DNA from: Micromonospora sp. U21
Lineage (GTDB): Bacteria > Actinomycetota > Actinomycetes > Mycobacteriales > Micromonosporaceae
Assembly (NCBI RefSeq): GCF_018070045.1
Contig: NZ_JAGPYK010000022.1
Location: 45,683 to 109,682, forward strand
Reading direction: 5' to 3'
DNA: 64,000 bases
The notes under the pieces were generated by a model that saw only the letters and a list, made by a program, of their open reading frames with translations, did not search any database and had not been told where the DNA came from. The position numbers and the translations under genes were made by a program. Below, piece after piece: positions 1-8,155 of this stretch (its first letter is position 1; each line of letters starts with the position of its first letter).

Positions 1-800
1 TGGCGCGGATCGCGGTGACGTCGGAGTACCACTTCCGGCGACTGTTCTCCGCGTTGGCCGGCATCCCGCTGTCCGAGTACATCCGGCGGCGGCGGCTCAC
101 CGTCGCCGGCGCGGACGTGCTGGCGGGGGAGCGGACGTTGCTCGACATCGCGGTGCGCCACGGCTACGGCTCCGCCGAGGCGTTCGCCCGTGCGTTCCAC
201 GCCGTGCACGGCGTGACGCCCGGCGAGGCCCGGCGTACGGGGGCGGCGCTGCGCGCCCAGCCCCGGATGTCCTTCCGTCTCACCGTCGAAGGGAGCGGCA
301 GCATGGAGTATCGGATCGTCGGCAAGGACGCGTTCACCCTGGTGGGACGCAGGGCCCGGGTCCCGCTGGTGCACGAGGGGATGAACCCGGCGATCGTCGC
401 GTTCATCAAGGGCATCGACCGGGAGACGGTCGGGCGGATCGAGGCGCTCTCCGATCAGGAGCCGACCGGGATCGTCAACGTCAGCGACAACCTCGCCGGC
501 AGTCGGGCGGAGGGCACCGAGCTGGACTACTGGCACGGGGTGGTCACCGGCGCCGCACCGCCGGACGACCTGGACGCGTTGCCGGTTTCGGCCGGGACGT
601 GGGCGGTCTTCACCACCTCCGGCGCGTTCCCCCAGGCCGTGCAGTACCTGTGGCGGGACGTCTTCACCCAGTGGTTCCCGTCCAATCCGTACCGCAGCCG
701 GCCCGGCCCGGAGATCTCCCGGGTGCGGGTGTCGCCGGACGGCGGCCAGGCGGACGCGGAACTGTGGATCCCGGTCGAACGGATCCCCACCCCTATGTAG
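1..800 (+). CDS. AraC-family regulator with GyrI-like effector domain (5' partial)
   Basis: The frame is open to the left edge (codons from base 3 read ARIAVTSEYHFRRLF), so the GTG at 15 is internal and the start lies outside the window. Visible residues 1-90 hold an AraC DNA-binding segment: the recognition-helix signature SEYHFRRLFSALAG, then the second helix-turn-helix with HGYGSAEAFARAFHAVHGVTP. After a short linker, residues from about 100 to the end look like an AraC-type effector-binding (GyrI-like/SOYlase) domain, starting MEYRIVGKDAFTLVGRR and ending in the typical AELWIPVER. Such proteins sense small hydrophobic or cationic ligands and activate nearby efflux or detoxification genes. 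The target is not evident here. The TAG stop is only 20 bp before the PadR gene. Confidence 0.88.
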   Translation, partial: ARIAVTSEYHFRRLFSALAGIPLSEYIRRRRLTVAGADVLAGERTLLDIAVRHGYGSAEAFARAFHAVHGVTPGEARRTGAALRAQPRMSFRLTVEGSGSMEYRIVGKDAFTLVGRRARVPLVHEGMNPAIVAFIKGIDRETVGRIEALSDQEPTGIVNVSDNLAGSRAEGTELDYWHGVVTGAAPPDDLDALPVSAGTWAVFTTSGAFPQAVQYLWRDVFTQWFPSNPYRSRPGPEISRVRVSPDGGQADAELWIPVERIPTPM

Positions 801-820
801 ATATCCGATACAGTGGTCGG

Positions 821-1153
821 ATGCGGATCACCATTCCGGTCGCGAAGGTGCTGGCGGCACTGCTCGCGGAGCCGGGCGTGGAGCGGTACGGGCTGGACCT
901 GATGCGGATGACCGGCCTGCCGAGCGGCACCCTCTATCCGGTGCTGCACCGGCTGCGGGCGGCCGGCTGGCTGGCCGCCGACTGGGAGGCGATCGACCCC
1001 GTCGCGGCCGGCCGGCCCGCCCGCCGCTACTACCGGCTCACCGCGCAAGGGGTGGCGGAGGCCCGTCGGGCGCTCGCCGACCTGCGGGCCGTCATCCCCG
1101 AGGGTCGTCCCTCCTGGGGCGCCGGCGGAGCCACCGGAGCACCGGCGTGGTGA
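821..1153 (+). CDS. PadR-family transcriptional regulator
   Basis: A 110-residue winged-helix repressor. The PadR core is clear: a helix beginning KVLAALLAEPGVERYGLDLM, recognition helix SGTLYPVLHRLRAAGWL, and the wing GRPARRYYRLTAQG. It is of the short subfamily without a long C-terminal coiled coil. The ATG is preceded by an AT-richer stretch (801-817, atatccgatacagtggt) that may hold the promoter or operator; no strong Shine-Dalgarno is seen. The stop overlaps the start of the next gene (GTGGTGA), indicating translational coupling. In actinobacteria small PadR genes are commonly paired with a membrane protein carrying a similar N-terminal helix, as here. Confidence 0.9.
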   Translation: MRITIPVAKVLAALLAEPGVERYGLDLMRMTGLPSGTLYPVLHRLRAAGWLAADWEAIDPVAAGRPARRYYRLTAQGVAEARRALADLRAVIPEGRPSWGAGGATGAPAW

Positions 1154-2145
1154 CCCGCCGGGCCGCCGAGTTGCTGCTGGAGATGGCCGCGCGCCGCTGG
1201 CCGGCCGACGTCCGTGACGACCTGCGCCGCGAGTGGGCCGCCGAGCTGCACGTGCTCGCCGAGAGTGGCCGCCGGACGAAGATGGTCGGCTTCGCGGTGA
1301 GCCTCGCCGTCAGCCGGGCCGGCGCCCCGCTCGTCGACCGCACGATGATTCACGGTCGGGCCCGCCGCACCGCGGCCGCGTTGCTGCTGTCTCCGATCGC
1401 CTGCGTCGGGATCGTGGTCGTCAGTGCGTACGCCCTGCACCCGATCCAGGTCTGGCTGATGGGAGTGAGCTGGTCGGACCGGGCGCAGAAGCCGATCTGG
1501 ACGGCGCTCACCGTCGGGTTGGCGGTGCTGCTGGCGGTGTTCGCCGGGCGCTGGGCCCGGCACACCGCACTCGACGGCCCGCTGCGCATCGCGCTCGGCG
1601 TGGTGCTCCCCATCGGCGCGACCGCGGTCGTGTTCGTGTCTGCCATCTCCCCGGACGACATGGCCACCCTCGTACCCGGGCTGTTGCTCTGGTTGGCCGG
1701 CCTGACGCTGGCCCTCTGGGCCGCGGCGAGCCTCGCCGCCCGGAATCGCCTCCGCGCAGCCTGGTGGGTGGGCGTCCTCGGCGCGCTCGCCGCCGCCGAC
1801 CTCGCGGTGGTCCGCGCCGTTCTCGACGCCATCTCGGCGGGCAGTCGCGCTGGCCCGGTCAGCGGTGCGACGCCATTGGACAGCGCCGCCGACTGGGTCT
1901 CCGCGCCGCTGTGGCTCTTCGCCGCCTGGACGGACTGGAACATCGGCCTACCCCGGCCCACCATCCCATGGGAGATCTTCCACATCATCACCAACCACGT
2001 GCTGGCGGAACCCATGCTCTACCTGGCGTGCATGCCCTACGCGCTCGCGTACGCCATCCGGGCGGCCCGGTCGGCGCCCGCCGCGCCGGTCGCCCTCGCG
2101 CCAACTCCAACTCCAACTCCAACCCCGACCCCGTCGTCGGTCTGA
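1147..2145 (+). CDS. Multi-pass membrane protein partnered with PadR
   Basis: A 332-residue protein overlapping the padR stop by seven bases (GTG at 1147; the GTG at 1150 is equally possible). The N-terminal 45 residues are soluble and helical (LLLEMAARRWPADVRDDLRR), resembling the prefix found on PadR-associated permease-like proteins. About seven hydrophobic segments follow from residue 70 to 310. The C-terminus is a cytoplasmic or secreted tail ending in six Thr-Pro repeats, encoded by a ccaact/ccaacc micro-repeat at 2101-2130. No enzymatic motif is visible. Inference: a membrane sensor or transporter component regulated by the overlapping PadR. Function unknown. Confidence 0.75.
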   Translation: MVTRRAAELLLEMAARRWPADVRDDLRREWAAELHVLAESGRRTKMVGFAVSLAVSRAGAPLVDRTMIHGRARRTAAALLLSPIACVGIVVVSAYALHPIQVWLMGVSWSDRAQKPIWTALTVGLAVLLAVFAGRWARHTALDGPLRIALGVVLPIGATAVVFVSAISPDDMATLVPGLLLWLAGLTLALWAAASLAARNRLRAAWWVGVLGALAAADLAVVRAVLDAISAGSRAGPVSGATPLDSAADWVSAPLWLFAAWTDWNIGLPRPTIPWEIFHIITNHVLAEPMLYLACMPYALAYAIRAARSAPAAPVALAPTPTPTPTPTPSSV

Positions 2146-2155
2146 TCCGCGCAGC

Positions 2156-2653
2156 TCAGCTGGGTACGTCGAACCACGTCGTGCGCGGCTCCAGGTAACC
2201 GGCCGACTGGTTCTCGCGCAGCGCGTAGGCGATGACCAGCAGGGCGTGCTTGTCCAACTCGGGCAGCCGGTCCAGCGGGAACCACCGGACGGCGAGCGAC
2301 TCGTCGTCGTTGACCCGGGCGGTGCCGGCCACCAGCCGGCACAGGAAGCCCAGGTTGAGGTACTCGCAGCGGTCCCCGTTGGGGTAGGTGTGCGGGTGCG
2401 AGACGGCGCTGGACAGCCGTACCGGCACCACGTCCAGGCCCGTCTCCTCCCGCACCTCGCGGACCAGCGCGGTGGCCGGTTGCTCGCCCGGCTCGACGAA
2501 CCCGCTGATCACCGACCAGCGCCCGTCGTCGGCGCGCTGACCGAGCAGCAGCTCACCGGCGTCGTTGCGGACCACCGCGCTGACGCTGGGCAACCACAGC
2601 AGCCCGTGGCCGACGTGCTTGCGCATCCGCAGGATGTAGTCCGGTACCGCCAT
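2156..2653 (-). CDS. NUDIX hydrolase
   Basis: A 165-residue MutT/NUDIX protein. The complete Nudix box (GX5EX7REUXEEXGU) is seen as GFVEPGEQ followed by REVREETGL, supplying the metal-binding glutamates that hydrolyse a nucleoside diphosphate linked to another moiety. The N-terminal stretch MRKHVGHGLLWLPSVSAVV and the later PNGDRCEYLNLGF match actinobacterial NUDIX enzymes of the ADP-ribose/8-oxo-dGTP type, but the substrate cannot be told from sequence. It is convergent with the membrane protein, whose stop lies 10 bp away. The ATG at 2653 gives full domain coverage. Confidence 0.9.
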   Translation of the reverse strand: MAVPDYILRMRKHVGHGLLWLPSVSAVVRNDAGELLLGQRADDGRWSVISGFVEPGEQPATALVREVREETGLDVVPVRLSSAVSHPHTYPNGDRCEYLNLGFLCRLVAGTARVNDDESLAVRWFPLDRLPELDKHALLVIAYALRENQSAGYLEPRTTWFDVPS

Positions 2654-2878
2654 CGGGCGATCATAGGCCGCGACCCCACGGCCACCGCCGTCCCGCGACG
2701 CCGCGCCGGCGTCAGGCCGATCAGCTGACGGTACGGCGGAAGCCTCGCCCTACCCGCCTCACCTGCACTTCTTTCGGCGTTCAGGCCCGAGGCGCGGAAA
2801 GCGGCTCTACTGTGGAGAAGGTCGGCGACTTGTGCGATCCGGTGGCGGCCGGCTGGATCGCAGTGCACAGTGAATCCC

Positions 2879-3082
2879 ATGAGCGACAGCGGACGTGGTG
2901 GGCAGTTCTACTGGTGCACCCGACACCACCGGGTCGAGACGGACGCCGACGTGTGCCCCGCGACGCATGTCCTCGGCCCTTACGACTCGGCGGCTGACGC
3001 GGAGAACGCCCTGCAACGGGTGCAGGAGCGGAACGAGGCGTGGGACGCCGAGGATGCCCGTTGGGCCGGGGAGGACAGGTAG
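2879..3082 (+). CDS. Small conserved hypothetical protein (67 aa)
   Basis: A 67-residue acidic protein starting MSDSGRGGQFYWC. I chose the ATG at 2879 over the in-frame GTG at 2870 because MSDSG begins the compact domain. The segment YWCTRHHRVETDADVCP contains two Cys and two His that could form a small metal site or a beta-hairpin. The rest is an amphipathic helix (DAENALQRVQERNEAW). Proteins with this FYWC-(x)-H-x-RVE pattern recur in actinobacteria without assigned function. It sits 82 bp before the histone-like gene on the same strand. Confidence 0.65.
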   Translation: MSDSGRGGQFYWCTRHHRVETDADVCPATHVLGPYDSAADAENALQRVQERNEAWDAEDARWAGEDR

Positions 3083-3164
3083 ACGGCGCGGGACGGCCCG
3101 CGCCGAGGTATTTCGTGCTCCGCGAGGACGCACGCGAGAGCACGTCCCCAAGGAGGGAACCACG

Positions 3165-4040
3165 ATGGCCGAAGCACAGCAGGCCACCACCCGCCCGGCC
3201 GCCCGGCGTACCACCGCGAAGAAGACCGCCGCGGCGGAGCGGAACACGGCAGCGAGCCGGACCACCCCGGTGCGCAAGTCCACCACGACCGCGGCGAAGG
3301 CGCCGGCCCGCAAGGCGGCCGGCGGGGCGGGGCGTGCCCCGGCCAAGAAGACCACCACGGCGGCCAAGGCTCCGGCGAAGAAGGCCGCCACCAAGACCTC
3401 CACCGCGGCCGGGAAGGCGCCAGCGAAGGCCTCGGTCGCCACCCGCAAGACGACCACCGCCGCGAAGCAGGCGCCGGCGGCGAGGAAGACCACCGCCACC
3501 GCGAGGAAGACCGCCGCGACCGCGAAGAAGACCGCCGCCACCGCGAAGAAGACCGCGGCCGGTACGGCGAGGAAGACCGCGGGCACGGCGAAGAAGACGA
3601 CCAGCGCCGCGAAGAAGACCACCAGCGCCGCGAAGAAGACCACCGGCGCCGCGAAGAAGACCACCACGTCGGCGGCCAGGAAGACCACTGCCGCGGCGAA
3701 GGCGCCGGCGCGCAAGGCCGCGACCAAGGCGTCCATCGCGAAGAAGACGGCCGCCAAGAAGGCCCCGGCGAAGAAGGCGGCGAAGAAGACGGCGTCCACC
3801 GGCCCGAGCGGCGGCGCCCGCAAGGCCCCGGCGAAGAAGGCGCCGGCCGCGAAGTCGACCGCCACCTCGTTGACCACCACCCGCAAGGCGGCGGCGAAGA
3901 AGGCCCCGGCGACGAAGACCGTGGCGGCCAAGGCTCCGGCCCGCAAGGTGACCGCCCGCAAGTCACCCGCACGTCCGGTCGCCGCCCGGGCCACCGCCCC
4001 GCGCGGCACCCGGACCACCGCCCGGAAGGCGACCGGCTGA
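3165..4040 (+). CDS. Histone H1-like Lys/Ala/Pro-rich nucleoid protein
   Basis: A 291-residue, extremely basic, low-complexity protein built from repeats of the type KKTAATAKKTAATAKK, KAPAKKA and KKTTSAAKKTT. The ATG at 3165 has an ideal AGGAGG (3151-3156) eight bases upstream. There is no globular HU domain, so this is a free H1-like tail protein rather than an HupB fusion. Such proteins bind DNA non-specifically and condense chromosomes. Much of the underlying DNA is imperfect short tandem repeat (cgcgaagaagaccaccagcg at 3606-3665 is nearly triplicated), so copy number may vary between strains. Long ORFs on the other frames and strand are by-products of this composition. Confidence 0.85.
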   Translation: MAEAQQATTRPAARRTTAKKTAAAERNTAASRTTPVRKSTTTAAKAPARKAAGGAGRAPAKKTTTAAKAPAKKAATKTSTAAGKAPAKASVATRKTTTAAKQAPAARKTTATARKTAATAKKTAATAKKTAAGTARKTAGTAKKTTSAAKKTTSAAKKTTGAAKKTTTSAARKTTAAAKAPARKAATKASIAKKTAAKKAPAKKAAKKTASTGPSGGARKAPAKKAPAAKSTATSLTTTRKAAAKKAPATKTVAAKAPARKVTARKSPARPVAARATAPRGTRTTARKATG

Positions 4041-4138
4041 CCGTAGGTCGCCCCAACTCGGCACTTCCCGGCGCACCGATCGGGAATCTCGGCCGGTCAC
4101 CGGAAGCGGATCACCGGCGGCGCTGTCAGGATTGACCC

Positions 4139-5569
4139 GTGGTCATCCGACGCGTACTCGCGCCCCGCATCGACTTCGGCGCGCTGCGCCGCGAGCTCGG
4201 CCTGCCCGACGAGTTTCCGGCCGCCGCTCAGAAGGAGGCCGACGAGGCGGCCGCCGCACCGCCGCGGCCGCCCGTCGATCGCACCGACGTGCCGTTCGTG
4301 ACGGTCGACCCGGCCACCTCGCGGGACCTGGACCAGGCGATGCACCTCGCCCGCCGCCCGGGTGGCGGCTACCGGGTGCGGTACGCCATCGCGGACGTCG
4401 CCGCGCACGTCAGCCCGGGCGGCGCGCTGGAGGCCGAGACCTGGCGGCGGGGGCAGACCGTCTACCTGCCCGACGGGCACGTGCCGCTGCACCCGTTGAC
4501 GCTCAGCGAGGGCGCCGCCAGCCTGCTGCCCGACGACGACCGGGCCGCCGTGGTCTGGACCATCGACCTGGACGCCGACGGCGGCACGGTGGCCGTCGAG
4601 CTGGAACGCGCCCTGGTCCGCAGCCGGGCCAAACTCGACTACTCCGGGGTGCAGGCGGCGGCCGATGCCGGGCGGCTGCCCGAGCCGATCGCGCTGCTGC
4701 CCGAGATCGGCGACCGGTTGACCGCCCGGGGGCTGCGTCGTGGCGCCATCAACCTGCCGCTGCCCGAGCAGGACGTGGAGCCCGACGGCGACGGCTGGCG
4801 GCTGGTGCTGCGCGGCCCGGTGCCGATGGAGGAGCACAACGCCCAGATCTCACTGCTGACCGGGATGGCCGCCGCCGACATCATGCTGGCCGGCCGGATC
4901 GGCCTGCTGCGCACCATGCCGGCGCCGAAGCCGGAGGCGGTGCAGCGGTTGCGGGCCGCCGCCGCGCCGCTGGGCGTGCAGTGGCCGGACGGCATGGGCC
5001 CGGGCGAGGTGATCGCCGGGCTGGACGCCGCCCAGCCGCGAGCCGCCGCGTTCGTCGACCAGGCGGCCGAGTTGATGCGCGGCGCGGCGTACACCGCGTT
5101 CGACGGGACGCTGCCCGAGCGGCCGGAGCACGGCGGTGTGGCCGCCGCGTACGCCCACGTCACGGCGCCGTTGCGGCGCCTGGCCGACCGGTACGCCACC
5201 GAGGTCTGCCTGGCCCTGCACGCGGGCCGGCCGGTGCCCGACTGGGCGCGCGCCGCGTTGCCCCGACTGCCCGAGGTGATGGCCACGACCGACCGGACCG
5301 CCTCGGCGGCCAGCCGGGGCGCTGTCGAACTGGCCGAGGCGGTGCTGCTGGCGCACCGGGTGGGCGAGACCTTCGACGCGGCGGTGCTGGACGTGGACGC
5401 CCCACCGAACGGCCGCTCCCGCCCCCGACCGCCCGGCGGAACGGTGGCCCTGGACGCCCCACCGGTACGCGCCCGCTGCCTCGGCCAGTTGCCGCTCGGC
5501 GAACGGGTCCGGGTCCGGCTGGTCACCGCCGACCCGGCGACCCGCACGGTCCTGTTCGAGCTGGCCTGA
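4139..5569 (+). CDS. RNB-domain exoribonuclease (RNase II/R-like, short form)
   Basis: A 476-residue RNB protein starting at GTG 4139. The catalytic metal-binding segment reads FVTVDPATSRDLDQAM: Asp56, Asp62 and Asp64 match Asp201, Asp207 and Asp209 of E. coli RNase II, while the fourth Asp (210) is replaced by Gln65. The RNB barrel continues through RYAIADVAAHV, YLPDGHVPLHP, and the C-terminal FDGTLPERPEHGGVAAAYAHVTAPLRRLADRY. No cold-shock or S1 domains are recognisable, so it is shorter than RNase II (about 640 aa). This compact type is common in actinobacteria and probably degrades RNA 3' to 5'. A low-complexity Pro/Arg patch precedes the last 40 residues. Confidence 0.88.
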   Translation: MVIRRVLAPRIDFGALRRELGLPDEFPAAAQKEADEAAAAPPRPPVDRTDVPFVTVDPATSRDLDQAMHLARRPGGGYRVRYAIADVAAHVSPGGALEAETWRRGQTVYLPDGHVPLHPLTLSEGAASLLPDDDRAAVVWTIDLDADGGTVAVELERALVRSRAKLDYSGVQAAADAGRLPEPIALLPEIGDRLTARGLRRGAINLPLPEQDVEPDGDGWRLVLRGPVPMEEHNAQISLLTGMAAADIMLAGRIGLLRTMPAPKPEAVQRLRAAAAPLGVQWPDGMGPGEVIAGLDAAQPRAAAFVDQAAELMRGAAYTAFDGTLPERPEHGGVAAAYAHVTAPLRRLADRYATEVCLALHAGRPVPDWARAALPRLPEVMATTDRTASAASRGAVELAEAVLLAHRVGETFDAAVLDVDAPPNGRSRPRPPGGTVALDAPPVRARCLGQLPLGERVRVRLVTADPATRTVLFELA

Positions 5570-5643
5570 CCCGGCCGCCCGCTCGGCCTGTGCGAGCTGG
5601 CCTGACCCGCGGCTCGCACAGTCTTTCGAGCCCGCCTGACCGG
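5553..5643 (+). repeat. Degenerate triple repeat across the rnb stop codon
   Basis: The sequence around the stop codon (ttcgagctggcctgaccc, 5553-5571) recurs at 5588-5606 as tgcgagctggcctgaccc and again, more diverged, at 5625-5643 (ttcgagcccgcctgaccg). The last copies are non-coding. This looks like tandem duplication of the 3' end of the gene followed by drift. No clear hairpin terminator is associated. Confidence 0.5.
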
Positions 5644-5709
5644 CGGCAGCGGGGATTGTCACAGCGCCTGGCGCTGCTGTCGGACCGGGCGGTTTGCGAG
5701 GATGAGCCC

Positions 5710-6408
5710 ATGGCATACGACGCGAGCACGCTGCCCGACGTGTCCGGGCTGACGGTCGGCATCATCGGTGGCACCGGCGACCAGGGGCGGGGCCTCGCCT
5801 ACCGGTTCGCCCGGGCCGGGCAGACGGTGCTGATCGGCTCCCGGTCCGCGGAGCGGGCCGCCGAATCCGCCGCGGAGATCGCCGCCCTGCCCCGGATGCC
5901 AGCCGACGCCAGCATCACCGGTGCCGCCAACGACGAGGTCGCCCGCCGCAGCGACGTGGTCATCATCGCGGTGCCGTGGGACGGGCACGCCGCGACCGTC
6001 GCCGCTCTCGCCGAGCCGCTCGCCGGCACGATCGTCGTCGACTGCGTCAACCCGCTCGGCTTCGACAAGCAGGGCCCGTACGCGTTGACCGTCCCCGAGG
6101 GCAGCGCCGTGCAGCAGGCCGCCGCGTTGCTGCCCGACTCCCGGGTCTGCGCGGCGTTCAACCACGTCAGCGCCCCGCTGCTGGCCGACCCCGAAGTCGA
6201 CCGGATCGACCTGGACGTGCTGATCTGCACCGAGGACCGCGAGTTGGTCGACGTGGTCGGCGCGCTCGCCGCCCGGATCCCCGGGATGCGCGGCATCTAC
6301 GCCGGCCGGCTGCGCAACGCCCACCAGATCGAGGCGTTCACCGCCAACCTGATCGCCATCAACAAGCGGTACAAGGCGCACGCCGGCATCCGCGTCACCG
6401 ACCTCTGA
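5710..6408 (+). CDS. npdG: NADPH-dependent F420 reductase
   Basis: A 232-residue Rossmann-fold protein of the Fno/NpdG family, which moves hydride between NADPH and coenzyme F420 in the cytoplasm. The dinucleotide-binding motif is TVGIIGGTGDQGRGLAYRFA (residues about 14-33), followed by the basic 2'-phosphate-binding SRSAERA. The central VVIIAVPWDGHAATV and VVDCVNPLGFDKQGPYAL, and the C-terminal RNAHQIEAFTANLIAIN, are family hallmarks. I use the ATG at 5710 because it begins just before the first beta strand; upstream codons in the same frame belong to a shadow ORF. The presence of F420 enzymes (see also the LLM protein at 45339) agrees with an actinomycete host. Confidence 0.93.
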   Translation: MAYDASTLPDVSGLTVGIIGGTGDQGRGLAYRFARAGQTVLIGSRSAERAAESAAEIAALPRMPADASITGAANDEVARRSDVVIIAVPWDGHAATVAALAEPLAGTIVVDCVNPLGFDKQGPYALTVPEGSAVQQAAALLPDSRVCAAFNHVSAPLLADPEVDRIDLDVLICTEDRELVDVVGALAARIPGMRGIYAGRLRNAHQIEAFTANLIAINKRYKAHAGIRVTDL

Positions 6409-6429
6409 TTCCCTATCGGGGATCGGCTG

Positions 6430-7997
6430 TCAAGGTGGTGCTTGGCTTGACCTTGTAGGTGGGCTGAGCGCGCAGCCGCCGGCGAGCCCGTCTGCCGGGG
6501 CCGCGTACCGGCGAACCTGTCTGCCGCTTGGCCGCCGCACGCCGCTGTGGCCGCCGCACGCTGGCGCGGCTCCGTGGCGGTGAAGCCGGCTCCTGGCCTG
6601 CGCGCACTGCCGGGCACCCACCGGTGAGTCTGTCTGCCGGTGGGTGCGCTCGGCGGCCCTGAGTCGGCTCGACGGCGACGGGCGGCGTCCGATGGCCGGG
6701 TGCCTGACTCGTCGACCTGCCGCCTTGTCGTTGGTCGAGGGTCGTCCGCACGTGCGCCGGTGGTACTGGTTGCGGCGGGGGAGCCGGTCGAGATCGAGCC
6801 AGGCCGGCGGAACGAACTCCGGGTGACCGTCGCCGCCCAGCCGGACGGCCCAGTCGCCGCGATGGATGTGTCGGTGGTGGTGCGCACAGAGCAGCACCGC
6901 GTTCGCCAGGCTCGTGCCGCCGCCGTCCGCCCAGTGTCGGATGTGGTGGGCGTCGCACCAGCGGGGCGGGCGGTCGCAGCCCGGGAAGGCGCAGCCGCGG
7001 TCCCGCAGGACCAGGGCGCGCCGCAGAGGCCCGGTGACGAGCCGGCGTTGCCGGCCCACGTCCAGCAGCTGACCGGCTCCGCCGAAAACGGCGGGCAGGA
7101 TGCCCGCGTCGCAGGCGAGCCGGCGCACCGTCTCCGGGGTGAGCCGGAGGCCGGTGTCCAGGGTGCCGACGTCGAGCTGCCGGGCCAGACCGTCGAAGCT
7201 GGTGGTGACGACGACCTGGGCGGGCTCGCCGCCGTGCTCGGGTAGTTCACCCGTGCGGAGACTGAGCCGACAGAGGTCGGCGAGCGCGTCATGCCGGCGT
7301 TGCCCCGGGGTACGCGCGTCGTCCGGGCTCGACGGTGCGGTCAACGGTTCGATCGCTGCGCGCAGCAGGCCGGCCGCCTCGGCGTCCAGGCTGCCGGTCA
7401 GGCGCAGGCGGCCGTCGTGCAGCTCGGACAGCGTGACATGACGGTCTCGGGCGGACCGGTGGGCCTCGGCTTCCAACGCGGCACGGGCGGCGGTCTCGGC
7501 GGCCTCCGGAGCGACGTGGTCGAGGATCCGTGTGCCCAGCCTGCGGAGCAGGGCAGGTCGAACTGCCCCGCCCACTCGACGAGGACGCCGACCGCCTTGT
7601 CGGCGGCCTCCGCACCGGCGGTGGCGTGCACGGTGCTGACCGTGTCGCCGATGACCCGGGCCTGCTCCACGCTGATGGCCCCGTCGGCCAGCGCGCGGCG
7701 CACGCCCGGGGCGCCGGCGTCCAGCGTGCCGGCGAGGTCGACCAGCCGCCGGGCGGCGGTGACGGTGAGCCGCAGCCGATCTCGGAGCCAGACCGCCGTC
7801 GACGACGCGCCCTGCGCGCCGGCCGTGCCCCCGCCGTCCAGCTCGCGCACCAGGGCCAGCCGCACCGCCGCCAGGCGCTGCTCGAGCCGGTGCGCGGCGT
7901 CGAGCGCCGCGACCAGCTCGTGCTCCGCGACGGCCCAGGTGGCCACGTCGAGGCACGCCGCCACCGCGCCCTCCGCCTGCGCCAACTCCTCGACCAC
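6430..7997 (-). pseudogene. DUF222/HNH endonuclease (13E12-repeat family), frameshifted
   Basis: Two frames together encode one DUF222 plus HNH protein. The first frame (GTG 7997 down to about 7553) covers the DUF222 part (AEGAVAACLDVATWAVAEHE ... VLVEWAGQFDLP). The second continues as LLRRLGTRILDHVAPEAAE and carries the HNH nuclease core GCAFPGCDRPPRWCDAHHIR ... LANAVLLCAHHHRHIH. Loss of one C in the coding strand at the GGG run 7551-7553 would explain the switch; restoring it joins QFDLP directly to the second frame. After the HNH core the frame runs on through a basic, repeat-containing tail to 6430. The family is multicopy in actinobacteria (REP13E12 in mycobacteria). It is convergent with npdG. 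Confidence 0.82.
6476..6647. repeat. Three short repeats and an inverted repeat in the HNH gene 3' tail
   Basis: A unit of the form ccggcgagcctgtctgccg occurs three times: about 6479-6498, 6508-6526 and 6621-6640, differing at a few positions. The third copy sits inside a perfect 11-bp inverted repeat, gcacccaccgg (6614-6624) and ccggtgggtgc (6637-6647). The repeats fall in the part of the frame after the HNH core, where the predicted protein has no recognisable fold, so this may be non-coding repeat DNA that the reading frame happens to cross. Confidence 0.55.
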
Positions 7998-8155
7998 GAC
8001 CCGAGGCTAGAACAGGTGTACGACAAGTTCAGTCCCGATTGCCGCTGCCGCTGCCTCCCGCGCTGCTGCGGTGTCAGGTAGCGGCGCTGGGCCGGCAGGT
8101 GAGCAGAATGCCGGCCGGCCGGCCCCTGCCGTGGACGGTTCTGGCCGTGGGCGTT

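Noticed and set aside
2807..4056. Long ORFs antisense to and overlapping the histone-like gene
   Set aside because: They are low-complexity Ala/Val/Phe or Arg/Ser/Pro strings produced by the repeated codons of the real gene.
6430..7997. Insertion sequence or homing element around the HNH gene
   Set aside because: No terminal inverted repeats, target duplication or transposase domain; the gene is of the DUF222 family.
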